NCBI GenBank assembly: GCA_900258555.1
Contig: LT984857.1
Location: 323,795 to 387,794, forward strand
Direction: 5' to 3'
DNA length: 64,000 nt
DNA from: an uncultured Desulfobacterium sp.
Lineage (GTDB): Bacteria > Desulfobacterota > DSM-4660 > Desulfatiglandales > Desulfatiglandaceae
Below, piece after piece: positions 31,182 through 40,513 of the stretch. A program made the translations under genes and the position numbers. The notes below the pieces were generated by a model. That model saw nothing but the letters and a program-made list of their open reading frames with translations, did no database searches and was not told the DNA's origin. Position 1 is the first letter of the stretch. The number at the start of each line of letters is the position of its first letter.

Positions 31182-32069
31182 TTAATGGTCATCAGAGAGC
31201 AAATGGGGCATAATGTTTTTCAAGACCTCCTGCCAGGGCCTGGGGCTGATTCCAAATCGTTTTTCAATCAGTGAGCAATCAAGGGCGGACATGACAGGTC
31301 TCTTTGCCGGCATGGGATATTGGTCTGCAGTTATTGCATGGAGTTCTTTGAGCCTAAGAGAGGTATGTTTTCCAGCCAGCTCAAAGATCATTTTTGCAAA
31401 ACCATGCCATGTGGTCGCGCCTTTTCCGCAGAAGTGGTATGTCCCCCAGGCAATATCCTCCCCTTTAATGAGACTGCCGGCAAGGGTGAGGAGCGCATCG
31501 GCCAGGTCGCCTGCAAATGTCGGGCAGCCGTATTGGTCGCATACAACCCGGAGTTCCTCCTGCGCCCTTCCAAGCCGGAGCATGGTCCTGACGAAATTGT
31601 TGCCATGCACGCCATAGAGCCAGGCAGTGCGGATGATTATGTGTTCCTTCAACAGGGTTCTCACCCTCTCATCGCCGTCTGCCTTGCTCTTTCCGTATAC
31701 ACCCAGCGGACAGACAGGGTCTGTTTCTTTGTATGGGGTCTTTTTTGTGCCGTCAAAGACATAATCCGTAGAGATATGAAAGAGGGGAACCTTGGCCCGG
31801 GCGCATGAAGAGGCCAGATAGGCAGGACCATCACAATTGACCTTAAAGGCAAGTTCTTCCTGCGTCTCAGCCTGATCAACCGCAGTGTAGGCAGAAGCGT
31901 TGATCACAAGAAAAATGCCTTTCCCGTTCACCTGGCTCTGGACCTGAGACGGATGAGTGATGTCAAACTCCGGTAGATCGAGGCCAAGGATATCGAAGCC
32001 CCTGTCCTTTCCACGTCTGCATAATTCCCAACCCAGTTGGCCTTTTGAGCCTATGACAAATATCTTCAT
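31182..32069 (-). CDS. rfbD: dTDP-4-dehydrorhamnose reductase
   Basis: RmlD-type short-chain reductase making dTDP-L-rhamnose for surface polysaccharide. It is 295 residues long, with the NAD(P) motif GSKGQLG (7-13), HISTDYVFDGTK, the YGKSKADGD catalytic Tyr/Lys pair, RTAWLYG and the C-terminal RPVMSALDCSLIEKRFGI. The other dTDP-rhamnose genes (rfbA, B, C) are not adjacent. Its place just upstream of lptF links it to LPS or O-antigen export. Confidence 0.93.
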   Translation of the reverse strand: MKIFVIGSKGQLGWELCRRGKDRGFDILGLDLPEFDITHPSQVQSQVNGKGIFLVINASAYTAVDQAETQEELAFKVNCDGPAYLASSCARAKVPLFHISTDYVFDGTKKTPYKETDPVCPLGVYGKSKADGDERVRTLLKEHIIIRTAWLYGVHGNNFVRTMLRLGRAQEELRVVCDQYGCPTFAGDLADALLTLAGSLIKGEDIAWGTYHFCGKGATTWHGFAKMIFELAGKHTSLRLKELHAITADQYPMPAKRPVMSALDCSLIEKRFGISPRPWQEVLKNIMPHLLSDDH

Positions 32070-32106
32070 CGTGTTAGTCCCTTATAGGATTCAAAATATC
32101 ATAACG

Positions 32107-34473
32107 CTAACCTGTCACTCCATTTTTAACAAGCCGAAACTCCAGGGGCTGCAAGGTGTCCAGGTGAATATCGCGCTGGGGAAAGGCTATCACTATTCCG
32201 GCTTCTCTGAAGAGCTCATCAATACTGAACCTGATGGAGCTTTCTATCTGTTGTTTTTCAACCGCCCGTCTGACGCTGATCCAAAAATAAAGATGAAATA
32301 TCAGGGCATTATCTCCGAAATCACCGAATATGACAAAAGGTTCAGGGGCTTTTAGGACCTTATTGTTTTCATGGGCGGCCTTTAAAAGGAGGCGTTCCGC
32401 CTCCCTGACAGGAGCCCCATAGGCGATACCCACAGTGACCCTGGCCCGTATATTGCGGTCAGAAAGGGTCCAGTTGGTGATATTCTTTTCCAGAAAGCTG
32501 CTGTTCGGCACAAGGATGTGGATGTTCTCTCCTGTGCGCACACGGGTGCTCCTTGCGCCTATTTCTTCCACCTTGCCCAATATCCCCTCCACTTCAATTA
32601 GGTCCCCCACATTGATCGGTCTTTCGGCCATCAGGATAAATCCGCTGATGAAATTGTTTATGAGATTCTGAGCGCCGAAGCCCACTCCGATAGCGACTGC
32701 GCCGCCCAAAAAGGCAAATGCGGTAAGCGGTATATTGACTATACGAAAGGCGAGCAGCAATACCACCAGGTAGGCAAAATATGCCAGCATCTTTTGTATG
32801 GCAATGGCGGTGTTTTCCTTCAGGCTTACAACGGAAAACAGTCTATTTGTGACATGGCGTAGGATATACTTTGACGCGATGATTCCGGTTACCAGTATGA
32901 ACAGGGCGACAAAGACTTTTCTTACCGTAACCGCACGGTTGTCAATTACCCAGAGCTCGAAGTTCCAGATCTCGTTGAGCTTTTTTGTGATATTTATCAG
33001 TCCCTGTTTCAGCCTGGCCTGCCGCAGTTTCGAGTTGATTTCATCCAGGAGGCGCCTGTCCATCTGCTCTGTCAACAGGAGTGTCGAGACATAGTCAAAC
33101 TGCCTTTCCGCAAGTTTTTTAAGCGCCTCTATCTGGCTGTCCAGGTGGGGCTTGATCTGGGGGTCAAGGTCTTTGTCCGAGGCCTTTTTTTCGAGCGAAA
33201 CGATCTGGGCTTGTATGGTGTTATGGTAACTCTGCTCTACACCTAGAGATCTGCCGAGGTTCTTGGCATGGCCGGTAAATTCGGTCTTTTCCTCAATGAT
33301 CTTTTCGTGTTTAAGCCCTCCCTTCAGGAGGCCGTAGCGCAAATTCCAGATACGCTCCTGATGGCCGAGCAACTGCTCTTTTTCCTCTGCATGTTCCAGT
33401 GCTGTCTGATAGGTCTTGACCCATGCCTCGCTTGCCTTCAAATAATCTTCTTTTACCTGGGCGGGCCTTCCGTTTGTTGCATCTGCTGACGACCTCTGCG
33501 CCTTGAGCAATTTTTCCCGTGCCTCCGCATGCCTGCGGATCAGTTTCTGCACCTGTTTTTCAAGCTCAGTTTTCTGATTGGCCAATGTGTCAAGCTGCAT
33601 CTTGAGATCCTCTTTATCAAAGGCAAGATGCTCCTTAACCCAATCCACCTTTAATTGAGACATTTGGGCGCGCAGCCCGGCTATCTCAACCTGTTTGACA
33701 AGATTATCATGGTTTGCACGCTCAAGGCTTACCAGTGTTTCAGCAAGCTCCACCTCAAGCTGGGCCTTTTCAAGGGCTAAGGCAAGGCCGCGCCGGAGCT
33801 TTTCATCAGATTCCGCATCGAACAGATCTTTTTGGCTCCGCCAATCTTTTTGGGCCTTTTCAAGTCTGAGCTTTGCATCCTCAGAGGTTGTATCAGACAG
33901 TTTTAATGCAAAGCCGAATGTCTCCAACTGCTGCTGGGATTCGGTCAGCTCATCAAGGATGTTGTCATAGAAGCTCAGATTATAAGGCGGCTTTTTTTCG
34001 ATAACCACCTGGCGTCCCGCCTTTATTTTTTCCTTCAGGCCGGTCTCTTCTTCTTCCTGGGCTGAGCTCTTATTCAAGGCGGTTATCAGGCGCTCGTAAA
34101 CCGACTGGATGGTCTTAAGCCTTTCTGTGCGGTCTGCAAGGTCTGCCAAGGAAACGCCCATCTGTTGTGCTGTCTGCTCGTTTTCCGACTGCTTTGAGAG
34201 ATTGATTCTTTTTTCAAGCTCTCCGATGGCCTTTTCTATCTGAGAAATGGTAATGGGTTGCGATACTTCCTTCTGAACCTGGGGATTGGCAGGTTGATCA
34301 ACGGCACAGACTGATTTTGCATTTATACAAAGAAAGAGGGATGACAGAAAAAGCACAGACGCCGCCACCAGCCCCAACTTGCGAGGCCTTTCTGAACCAA
34401 GAAATGTTGATGAGGAAGAACCTTTGCTGATGGTTACTGTGTCGTTGCCTCTACAATACGGAAAAAGGGCCAT
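32107..34473 (-). CDS. Large MscS-family mechanosensitive channel
   Basis: A 788-residue protein. An N-terminal hydrophobic segment (about 32-52) is followed by a very long, charged, coiled-coil periplasmic region (about 70-490, rich in E/K/Q/L), several membrane helices (about 515-620), and an MscS core: the pore-lining helix region GGAVAIGVGFGAQNLINNFISGFILMAERPINVGDLIEVEG and the beta domain with RSTRVRTGENIHILVPNSSFLEKNITNWTLSD. This is the KefA/MscK-like layout. It likely protects against hypo-osmotic shock. Confidence 0.88.
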   Translation of the reverse strand: MALFPYCRGNDTVTISKGSSSSTFLGSERPRKLGLVAASVLFLSSLFLCINAKSVCAVDQPANPQVQKEVSQPITISQIEKAIGELEKRINLSKQSENEQTAQQMGVSLADLADRTERLKTIQSVYERLITALNKSSAQEEEETGLKEKIKAGRQVVIEKKPPYNLSFYDNILDELTESQQQLETFGFALKLSDTTSEDAKLRLEKAQKDWRSQKDLFDAESDEKLRRGLALALEKAQLEVELAETLVSLERANHDNLVKQVEIAGLRAQMSQLKVDWVKEHLAFDKEDLKMQLDTLANQKTELEKQVQKLIRRHAEAREKLLKAQRSSADATNGRPAQVKEDYLKASEAWVKTYQTALEHAEEKEQLLGHQERIWNLRYGLLKGGLKHEKIIEEKTEFTGHAKNLGRSLGVEQSYHNTIQAQIVSLEKKASDKDLDPQIKPHLDSQIEALKKLAERQFDYVSTLLLTEQMDRRLLDEINSKLRQARLKQGLINITKKLNEIWNFELWVIDNRAVTVRKVFVALFILVTGIIASKYILRHVTNRLFSVVSLKENTAIAIQKMLAYFAYLVVLLLAFRIVNIPLTAFAFLGGAVAIGVGFGAQNLINNFISGFILMAERPINVGDLIEVEGILGKVEEIGARSTRVRTGENIHILVPNSSFLEKNITNWTLSDRNIRARVTVGIAYGAPVREAERLLLKAAHENNKVLKAPEPFVIFGDFGDNALIFHLYFWISVRRAVEKQQIESSIRFSIDELFREAGIVIAFPQRDIHLDTLQPLEFRLVKNGVTG

Positions 34474-34579
34474 CCTTGTTCATCTCCTTTTTGAAGTAGC
34501 ATACCCTGACAAAAATTTGCTCATGTTACTGTTAATCAGCAGCTCTTGCAAGTTACAATTGAAATTTCCCAACCGATTT

Positions 34580-34753
34580 GCTGGAGTTTTAGCCCCTGAA
34601 TTTGACGACTCTGGAGCAGTCAAGTCCGTCATAGGCATCACCCGTAATATTGATTTGGCATTGCTGGATATTAAACTTCCGGATATAGAGGGCGGAAGGC
34701 TTTATGGTCTTCTCAAGGAGTCAAGACCGGAGAGGTTATTGCCTGACGTCTAA
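34580..34753 (+). pseudogene. Remnant of a hybrid PAS sensor kinase / response regulator
   Basis: A short plus-strand frame reads as the end of a PAS domain (LAPEFDDSGAVKSVIGITRNI) joined directly to the middle of a receiver domain (DLALLDIKLPDIEGGRLYGLLKE), with the phospho-acceptor Asp in LLDIKLPD. In an intact protein hundreds of residues, including the kinase core, would lie between them. It is a decayed deletion relic. No start or ribosome site belongs to it, although the frame stays open upstream through unrelated sequence. Confidence 0.65.
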
Positions 34754-34767
34754 GAGTGATGGCCTGA

Positions 34768-35508
34768 TTATGCGGTCATCCCTGAATACTTTAGAACCCT
34801 TTTTACATATTGGCTCGTTTCTTTGTACGGCACCTTGCCCCCATAACGTTCAACAGTGCCTGGGCCGGCGTTATAGGCGGCAAGGGCCTTTTCAATATCG
34901 TTATCAAAGCGGTCCATCATTTTTTTCAGATATCTCGTTCCCCCATCGATATTCTGCTCGACATCAAAAACGTCCTTCACGCCGAGTTCTCTAGCCGTAT
35001 CAGGCATTAACTGCATTAGGCCCCTGGCCCCTGCCCGTGATTCGGCCCTCACCTGAAAACCTGATTCCGCCTTAATAACGCCTCTGATCAATTCATCGGG
35101 CAAATCATATTTTTGGGCTGCCTTGTTTATGCTGCGCTCTATAGCACTATTTGAATAAACATCAGGGGTCTCAACCTGTTCTTCTTCTACTTCTTCAAAC
35201 GAATTGTCCAAGATATTCGGTTTCCACGACAATGGTGTCATTTGATTAGTCTTTCCGGCAAGTGAGGCCTGCATGCATTTGATCATTCCCCTTGTATTAA
35301 GTTTAACCGGATTGGACAGATAATCGGCAGCGGTCAATCCTGATTCTTCTTCTTTTTCTCCTTTCATGCATGAAAGGAATATGTCACTAAAATCAGTTTG
35401 CTGGGAAATGCCATCGAACTTAAGTAGGCTTGGTTCCCTGTCCCTGACCTTAGGAGTTTTTATCGCTTTATAGTAATCCGATATTGTTAATTGGCTTTCC
35501 GGTTTCAC
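34768..35508 (-). CDS. Lytic transglycosylase (SLT family)
   Basis: A 246-residue protein with a C-terminal Slt-type domain (about 125-246). The catalytic Glu is in GVIKAESGFQVRAESRAGARGLMQLMPDTARELGV, and the conserved NIDGGTRYLKKMMDRF and ALAAYNAGPGTVERYGG follow. The first 120 residues have no recognisable domain or clear signal peptide, so it may be exported by another route, as for some flagellar or secretion-linked transglycosylases. It cleaves peptidoglycan with formation of anhydro-muropeptides. Confidence 0.88.
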   Translation of the reverse strand: MKPESQLTISDYYKAIKTPKVRDREPSLLKFDGISQQTDFSDIFLSCMKGEKEEESGLTAADYLSNPVKLNTRGMIKCMQASLAGKTNQMTPLSWKPNILDNSFEEVEEEQVETPDVYSNSAIERSINKAAQKYDLPDELIRGVIKAESGFQVRAESRAGARGLMQLMPDTARELGVKDVFDVEQNIDGGTRYLKKMMDRFDNDIEKALAAYNAGPGTVERYGGKVPYKETSQYVKRVLKYSGMTA

Positions 35509-35746
35509 GGCTTATCCCCTTCCTTGTTTCTCATAATACTTTTCTGGAAAGATATGCAATATATGTTCCAGAATATAACTATGTGCAATCCTATAATATT
35601 ACAATAAGTTATAACTATACGAAAAAACAAGCGGCCGTTTAAAAGGAAGATTTTGCCTATGTAGTGTCAGAAAGCAGAACTGTCTCTGATCTGGCGCTAT
35701 ATCTGTCAAAGGAGCTGAGGCCGCAAGACATCAGTCTCTTTCAACT

Positions 35747-36115
35747 TCATCGCTTATCAGGATTTATAAGATCGGCAAGACGTGTAAATGGTTTGTGCTT
35801 GATTGAACCTTTGTTATCAACCGCCAAGCCGCCTCCGCCTGCCTCATAGTCCAAGTACTTGCTGTGTTCGTGCTCATGGCAATAGATGCAAAGATTCTCC
35901 CAATTGCTCCCATCCGGCGGATTGTTATCGTGGTTGTGGTCCTTGTGGTGGACTGTCAGCAGGTGGAGATTCCTGTTTGTAAATTCCCTGCCGCAACTGG
36001 CGCAGACCCAGGGATGAATATGCAGGGACTGCTCTCTGTACCCCTTCATACGTTCAGCTTCGGCCCTACGGACCTTGGCGATAGCTTGGTCCATTTTCTC
36101 CCTGGTTAGCTTCAC
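35747..36115 (-). CDS. HNH nuclease-family protein, YajD-like
   Basis: A 122-residue protein with a compact HNH module: zinc cysteines 38 and 41 (CASCG), the catalytic HHKDHNH at 56-62, N73 in NWENLC, and Cys76, Cys79 and His80 in the second zinc half (CIYCHEHEH). This resembles the small YajD HNH family, whose natural substrate is unknown. It lies alone, 31 nt downstream of the PEP-synthase-like gene, and could be co-transcribed with it. Confidence 0.85.
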   Translation of the reverse strand: MKLTREKMDQAIAKVRRAEAERMKGYREQSLHIHPWVCASCGREFTNRNLHLLTVHHKDHNHDNNPPDGSNWENLCIYCHEHEHSKYLDYEAGGGGLAVDNKGSIKHKPFTRLADLINPDKR

Positions 36116-36146
36116 AATAACCCTCCACTCTGATAATGAAGGTTAA

Positions 36147-38744
36147 TCATTCCATTTTACATTTGATGGTATAGTCACCTTTTAAAAAGCACTCTGAAAG
36201 ATGCATTACGCTATCTTCCGTATGCATCAACATATCCATCTGCTGGGTATAGATAATCAGTCTGCCCAGTTGATCAAGTTTTTCGAAGACTACCTCCTGA
36301 GGCTGCTTTGCAAACCTGGCCGATACCCGGTCGGCCTTTACCTCCACCAGGAACTCCAGCGCCTTGAGCACTTGTTTGATCAGTCTAGCCCTCCTATTGC
36401 GCCGGATTCCGTCTGCGGCACCCCCCTGGAATGTGAAATTGATATAGTTCTTGGTTGAGGTCAGACCGCAATATGCGTCCAGGACGCTGTAATGATAGCC
36501 TATCCGTGAGCTGAAATTCAGGTACTTGTCGGATATGATTGCGTAGCTCTTGTCCCCGAATCTCTCGGCCCCCATATGGGGAGGTGAAAGCGCCTGCTCG
36601 CTCATCACCGAAAAGAAGCCTTTGAAATCCACCGGCCTTGGCTCCATGTAACGGGATTTAACATGCAGCATGCCCTCGAGTATTGCCTTGAAAGGCACCG
36701 AGACAACATCATCCACATAGATCTTCCGCCTGTCTTTCTTTTTCCCTTCTTTTAAACCCCCACCTAGGTCAATCACATGGAGGTCAAGGGGTAGATTGGC
36801 CTTAAGCTTGACGGAAATGTTTGCGCTATCAGTGGTATGATCACTCAACTGAAAGATTTCACCGTAGGCGCATTCGTGGATATAACGCATTATGTCATGA
36901 ATGGTCTTACACTCAGCCGGTGTAAATCCGGCGGATTTTGGGTCTGTCAGGTTCAGCGGTATAATAAATTGAGACAGCCTTTTCAGTGTCTCATAAACAG
37001 TGGTGCCCTTCATAAAAGAGCCCTTCTTGACCTGCATTTCAAGCAGTTCCGGGACATATCCCTGGTAGATCCGTCCGGCGTGGGCGTCAACAGTGATTAC
37101 CTCGCCTTCTTTAATAGACGATGTAGCACCGTGCAGGTTCAACACTGTAGGCACCCTGAACTCCCTTGCCAGGGATGCCATGTGCCCTGTAACACTGCCG
37201 GAATCAGTGACAATGGCAGAGGCCTTTGTCATGACCATAACATACTGTGGTGAAGAATGAGCAGCCAGAAGCACTCCTCCTTCAGGAAAAGAGGCTAGAT
37301 CGCTTTCAGAATGAATGTGGTAGGCCGGCCCTGAGCCAACCCCGGCAAAGGCGATGTTACCGCCCTCTAAGATCAACTTGTATTCAGCTAATTTTTCACT
37401 GGTTATCGCAACCTCTTTTTTGCCTTCAATGCGCAGGGGCCGGCTCTGGAGGATCAGCAGATTATCTTCCTGATCCATCGCCCATTCAATATCCTGCGGC
37501 TGCCGATAATGGGCTTCGATTTTGCCGGCGTATTTTGCAAGCAGCCTTGCCTGTTCCTCACTCAGACAGGGGATGTCCTGCATTTGAGGATCTACAGGGT
37601 ATTCCATTATATCGCCATCCGCTTTCATCCCCATTCGCCTTGGCTTGTTGGCAATTTTCGACTCCAATAGGACCGGATCAGCGCCCTTTGACATGATATA
37701 GGAATCAGGCGTAATCACACCGTCCACCACAAATGTTCCAAGCCCCCAGAGTGCATTTATTATGACATTATCTTCAAGGGGGTTAATAGGATTATGGGTA
37801 TACACTACGCCGCTTGCCTTGGCATCTACCATTGCGATACAGGCCACTCCCATCGAAACCTCTTCGAACGGAAAGCCCATGTGCAGCCTGTAGGATATGG
37901 CCCTTGGCGTGAAGAGGCTCGATATCACCCGCACATATCCCTCTATGATCTTATCTCCGGGGAGATTGAGGACACTTAGATACTGTCCTGCAAAGGAAAG
38001 GTCGCTGTCTTCTCCTATAGCGCTACTCCTCATGGCCACCTTGACGCTTGTAGGGGATGGTCCATCAGGGTCAACAAATCTGGTGTATGCATTTATAATT
38101 GCATTTCTAATCGGCTCCGGGACCTGCGCCTGCATAAACATGTCCTGGATATTCCTGCTGACGCGGACTATGGATTCCGGATCATCCGCATTGAGTTCCA
38201 TCCTTTGCTTGTTGATTTCGTCCATCAGGTCATTTGCACTTATGAATTCATCAAAGGCGGTTGTGGTAATGGCAAAGCCCTTTGGAACGGGGAGTCCGAT
38301 ATACGAGGCGATTTCGCCCAGGTTGGCGCTCTTGCCGCCTGTGACACCCGTCATTTCCTTGATGATCTCGAAATAAGGCAGGACATATGCCGAGGCCTTG
38401 CGCGGACTCTTCTGAGCCAGTTCCTCTGATATGACAGACTGGATATGTCTGAGCGTTCCGGAAAGAGATGGATATCCGTGCCCTGCTAATTCCTCAAACC
38501 CCTTGATCATCCTTGCGGTGTGAAAAACCAAACGAGCGGTCTGGGATCGGATATAGGACAATCCGAAGACGCGCTCTCCACTTAACTTATCTTCAAGATC
38601 TGAGATAAAGTTTAAGAGTTCGGAATTGGATTCCAGTATTGTTTTGAAGCTTATATACTTATTCCGGAATATGTTTGATGTTTCACTGTCTGAAGGATGC
38701 TGTTTGCGGACCTTTTTGAAAAAACGGATCAATCGTTCGAGCAT
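36147..38744 (-). CDS. PEP synthase-like protein with atypical C-terminal domain
   Basis: 865 residues. An N-terminal helical region (about 1-125) is followed by a pyruvate-phosphate-dikinase ATP-grasp domain (about 130-450: TGGKSANLGEIASYIGLPVPKGFAI, VAMRSSAIGEDSDLSFAGQY, QDIEWAMD) and the swivelling phosphohistidine domain with SGSVTGHMASLAREF (His near 518). The last 300 residues do not look like the PEP/pyruvate-binding TIM barrel: no terminal Cys-containing GGxCGxxxx or SIGTNDL-like motifs are seen. So it may phosphorylate or dephosphorylate another substrate. It is related in layout to dikinase-type phosphotransferases. Reaction unknown. Confidence 0.75.
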   Translation of the reverse strand: MLERLIRFFKKVRKQHPSDSETSNIFRNKYISFKTILESNSELLNFISDLEDKLSGERVFGLSYIRSQTARLVFHTARMIKGFEELAGHGYPSLSGTLRHIQSVISEELAQKSPRKASAYVLPYFEIIKEMTGVTGGKSANLGEIASYIGLPVPKGFAITTTAFDEFISANDLMDEINKQRMELNADDPESIVRVSRNIQDMFMQAQVPEPIRNAIINAYTRFVDPDGPSPTSVKVAMRSSAIGEDSDLSFAGQYLSVLNLPGDKIIEGYVRVISSLFTPRAISYRLHMGFPFEEVSMGVACIAMVDAKASGVVYTHNPINPLEDNVIINALWGLGTFVVDGVITPDSYIMSKGADPVLLESKIANKPRRMGMKADGDIMEYPVDPQMQDIPCLSEEQARLLAKYAGKIEAHYRQPQDIEWAMDQEDNLLILQSRPLRIEGKKEVAITSEKLAEYKLILEGGNIAFAGVGSGPAYHIHSESDLASFPEGGVLLAAHSSPQYVMVMTKASAIVTDSGSVTGHMASLAREFRVPTVLNLHGATSSIKEGEVITVDAHAGRIYQGYVPELLEMQVKKGSFMKGTTVYETLKRLSQFIIPLNLTDPKSAGFTPAECKTIHDIMRYIHECAYGEIFQLSDHTTDSANISVKLKANLPLDLHVIDLGGGLKEGKKKDRRKIYVDDVVSVPFKAILEGMLHVKSRYMEPRPVDFKGFFSVMSEQALSPPHMGAERFGDKSYAIISDKYLNFSSRIGYHYSVLDAYCGLTSTKNYINFTFQGGAADGIRRNRRARLIKQVLKALEFLVEVKADRVSARFAKQPQEVVFEKLDQLGRLIIYTQQMDMLMHTEDSVMHLSECFLKGDYTIKCKME

Positions 38745-38905
38745 GCGCCAACCCCCTCAGGGTATGGTTACATTAGTGAGGACGAAAAGGCAAGACGCAA
38801 ACCGGTTCCGGTAAAATGAAGATGAGCTTATGCCGCTATGGAGTGAATGGTAGGATGTCATATAAGGAGCGCTCGACTCAATACCATGGTCTGCACCGGG
38901 GCAGT

Positions 38906-39853
38906 TCATTTTTTTTCAAAAAGCACTGAGCAGTAACCCACCACCCGGTCCTTGCCGCCTGACGGGACATCGCCCGAGTTGGCGTAGCGCAGGATCTGGC
39001 AATGATTCCCTCCGTTTGCCCTTGCATAATTAATTGCAGTCATTACCCCTCCTCTGGCACACATGGCCGTAGCCAGATTGGGTACGGGTGAAAGCGTCTC
39101 TTTACTTGTCAGATGGGAAAAGAGCCTCTCCGCATCAACCTCTTTTAATGCATCCAGGGTAGATTTATCCAGCTTATTGGCCCAATCATAAGGCGGGTAG
39201 TGGGACATATCGGTACTTGCGAGCACAAAGACCTTTTTGTCCGCCCGGCAGGCTACTATTGCATCCGCCAAGATACTGCTGTTTTTCGCATTTGGATTGC
39301 CGAAGAGTATCGGGACGATCTTGAATTGTCTCCCCTGAACCTGCAAAAAGGGCAGTTGGACCTCAACCGTGTGCTCGGTTTCATGTAAGGATTGATCCGG
39401 CCTGATACCCGGGTTATACTTTTCCATTGCCTCCGTCATCTCCCGGTCCACCTGCACCCTGCCAAGGGGGGTCTCAAAGTAATCTGCGGGGGATGTAAAG
39501 GCGACGACGTCACGGTAACTATCGTGGCCGATGATGACAATGGTGTCAAATGAGACTTCTGAGAGCTGCCTGTGGGTGCAGGCTGCAACAGGTCCTGAAA
39601 ACACGTAGCCTGCATGGGGGGCGATGGCTGCCAGTATCCTGCCATCGGGTTTGGTCGCAGGGACATTTGTAAGAAGCTCGGTTATTGCACCCTTGAGAAC
39701 ATCCGGTGAATCCGGATAGAACTTGCCTGCCACTGCGGCAGTGCGTACGATATTTTCTAGCCGGTCTTTGCAGAATGCCGGATGGGAGTTAAGTACGGGG
39801 TTGATAAGCATAATTAAGAAGGCAAGAAAAGGACCCAAGAAATATTTGTTCAT
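38906..39853 (-). CDS. MEMO1-family protein (AmmeMemoRadiSam system protein B), with signal peptide
   Basis: A 315-residue protein with an N-terminal hydrophobic signal (about 5-28, ending PAFCKD), followed by a complete MEMO domain: AAVAGKFYPDSPDVLKGAITELL, AIAPHAGYVFSGPVAA, TIVIIGHDSY, LASTDMSHYPPYDWANKLD, and the end MCARGGVMTAINYARANG. MEMO proteins are related to class III extradiol dioxygenases and use His/Cys metal ligands. The AmmeMemoRadiSam partners (AMMECR1 and a radical SAM protein) are not next to it. An exported form is unusual. Confidence 0.82.
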   Translation of the reverse strand: MNKYFLGPFLAFLIMLINPVLNSHPAFCKDRLENIVRTAAVAGKFYPDSPDVLKGAITELLTNVPATKPDGRILAAIAPHAGYVFSGPVAACTHRQLSEVSFDTIVIIGHDSYRDVVAFTSPADYFETPLGRVQVDREMTEAMEKYNPGIRPDQSLHETEHTVEVQLPFLQVQGRQFKIVPILFGNPNAKNSSILADAIVACRADKKVFVLASTDMSHYPPYDWANKLDKSTLDALKEVDAERLFSHLTSKETLSPVPNLATAMCARGGVMTAINYARANGGNHCQILRYANSGDVPSGGKDRVVGYCSVLFEKK

Positions 39854-39994
39854 TTTAATCCCCCAAAAGTTCTTGCCTTATTATAAGAGGCTGCGATAAA
39901 AATAAAAACCTTTTTCCGTGCCCTTATCCTCCACCCAGGGTAAGAGGCTAAATGATATTGGGCCATATAACTTATATAGCTTCAGGGGGTTTTC

Positions 39995-40513
39995 ATGTCT
40001 TATCGTCTTAATTCCATATTTAACAAATTGATATTTGTATCTGTGTTGGCCTTTACCATTTTCGGCTGCAAGAGTGATATCGCGGCCGGACCCGCAGCAC
40101 CTGATTTCTCGCTTAAAGACCTGTCAGATAAAACCGTCACACTTAAGCAGTATCGTGGGAGCATTGTTGTACTGGACTTTTGGGCCACTTGGTGTCCGCC
40201 TTGCAGGGCGGCCATACCTGAACTCGTCGCCATGCAGGAAAAATATAGGGATAAAAAATTGGCTGTCATTGGGATCTCAATGGATGATCCCCGCAAAGTG
40301 ACCAATGAATATCTCCGGTCCTTTTCAGAAAAGTTTAATATCAATTACATTATCTTGCGTTTTGATTTAAAGGTGGTGGAGGACTATTTCGGGGCACAGG
40401 CCCCTGCCTTGCCTACTTTGTATATTATTGATCGCGATGGGCAGGTAAGAGACAAACTGGTGGGGTTCGACCCTGATGCCCTTCAGTCTGCTGTTGAAAG
40501 GCTCCTCAAATGA
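39995..40513 (+). CDS. TlpA-like thioredoxin lipoprotein
   Basis: A 172-residue protein with a signal peptide and lipobox IFGC (Cys25), then a redoxin/TlpA fold: APDFSLKDLSDKTVTLKQYRG, the active site WCPPC (Cys67, Cys70), and a cis-Pro region ALPTLYIIDRDGQ. It is probably a membrane-attached periplasmic thiol-disulphide reductase, as in cytochrome c maturation or envelope redox repair. The next gene starts in an ATGA-like overlap with its stop. Confidence 0.9.
   Translation: MSYRLNSIFNKLIFVSVLAFTIFGCKSDIAAGPAAPDFSLKDLSDKTVTLKQYRGSIVVLDFWATWCPPCRAAIPELVAMQEKYRDKKLAVIGISMDDPRKVTNEYLRSFSEKFNINYIILRFDLKVVEDYFGAQAPALPTLYIIDRDGQVRDKLVGFDPDALQSAVERLLK

Noticed and set aside
35664-35849. A 61-codon plus-strand frame before the HNH gene
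   Set aside because: Overlaps the 3' end of the well-supported HNH gene on the other strand and has no clear ribosome site.
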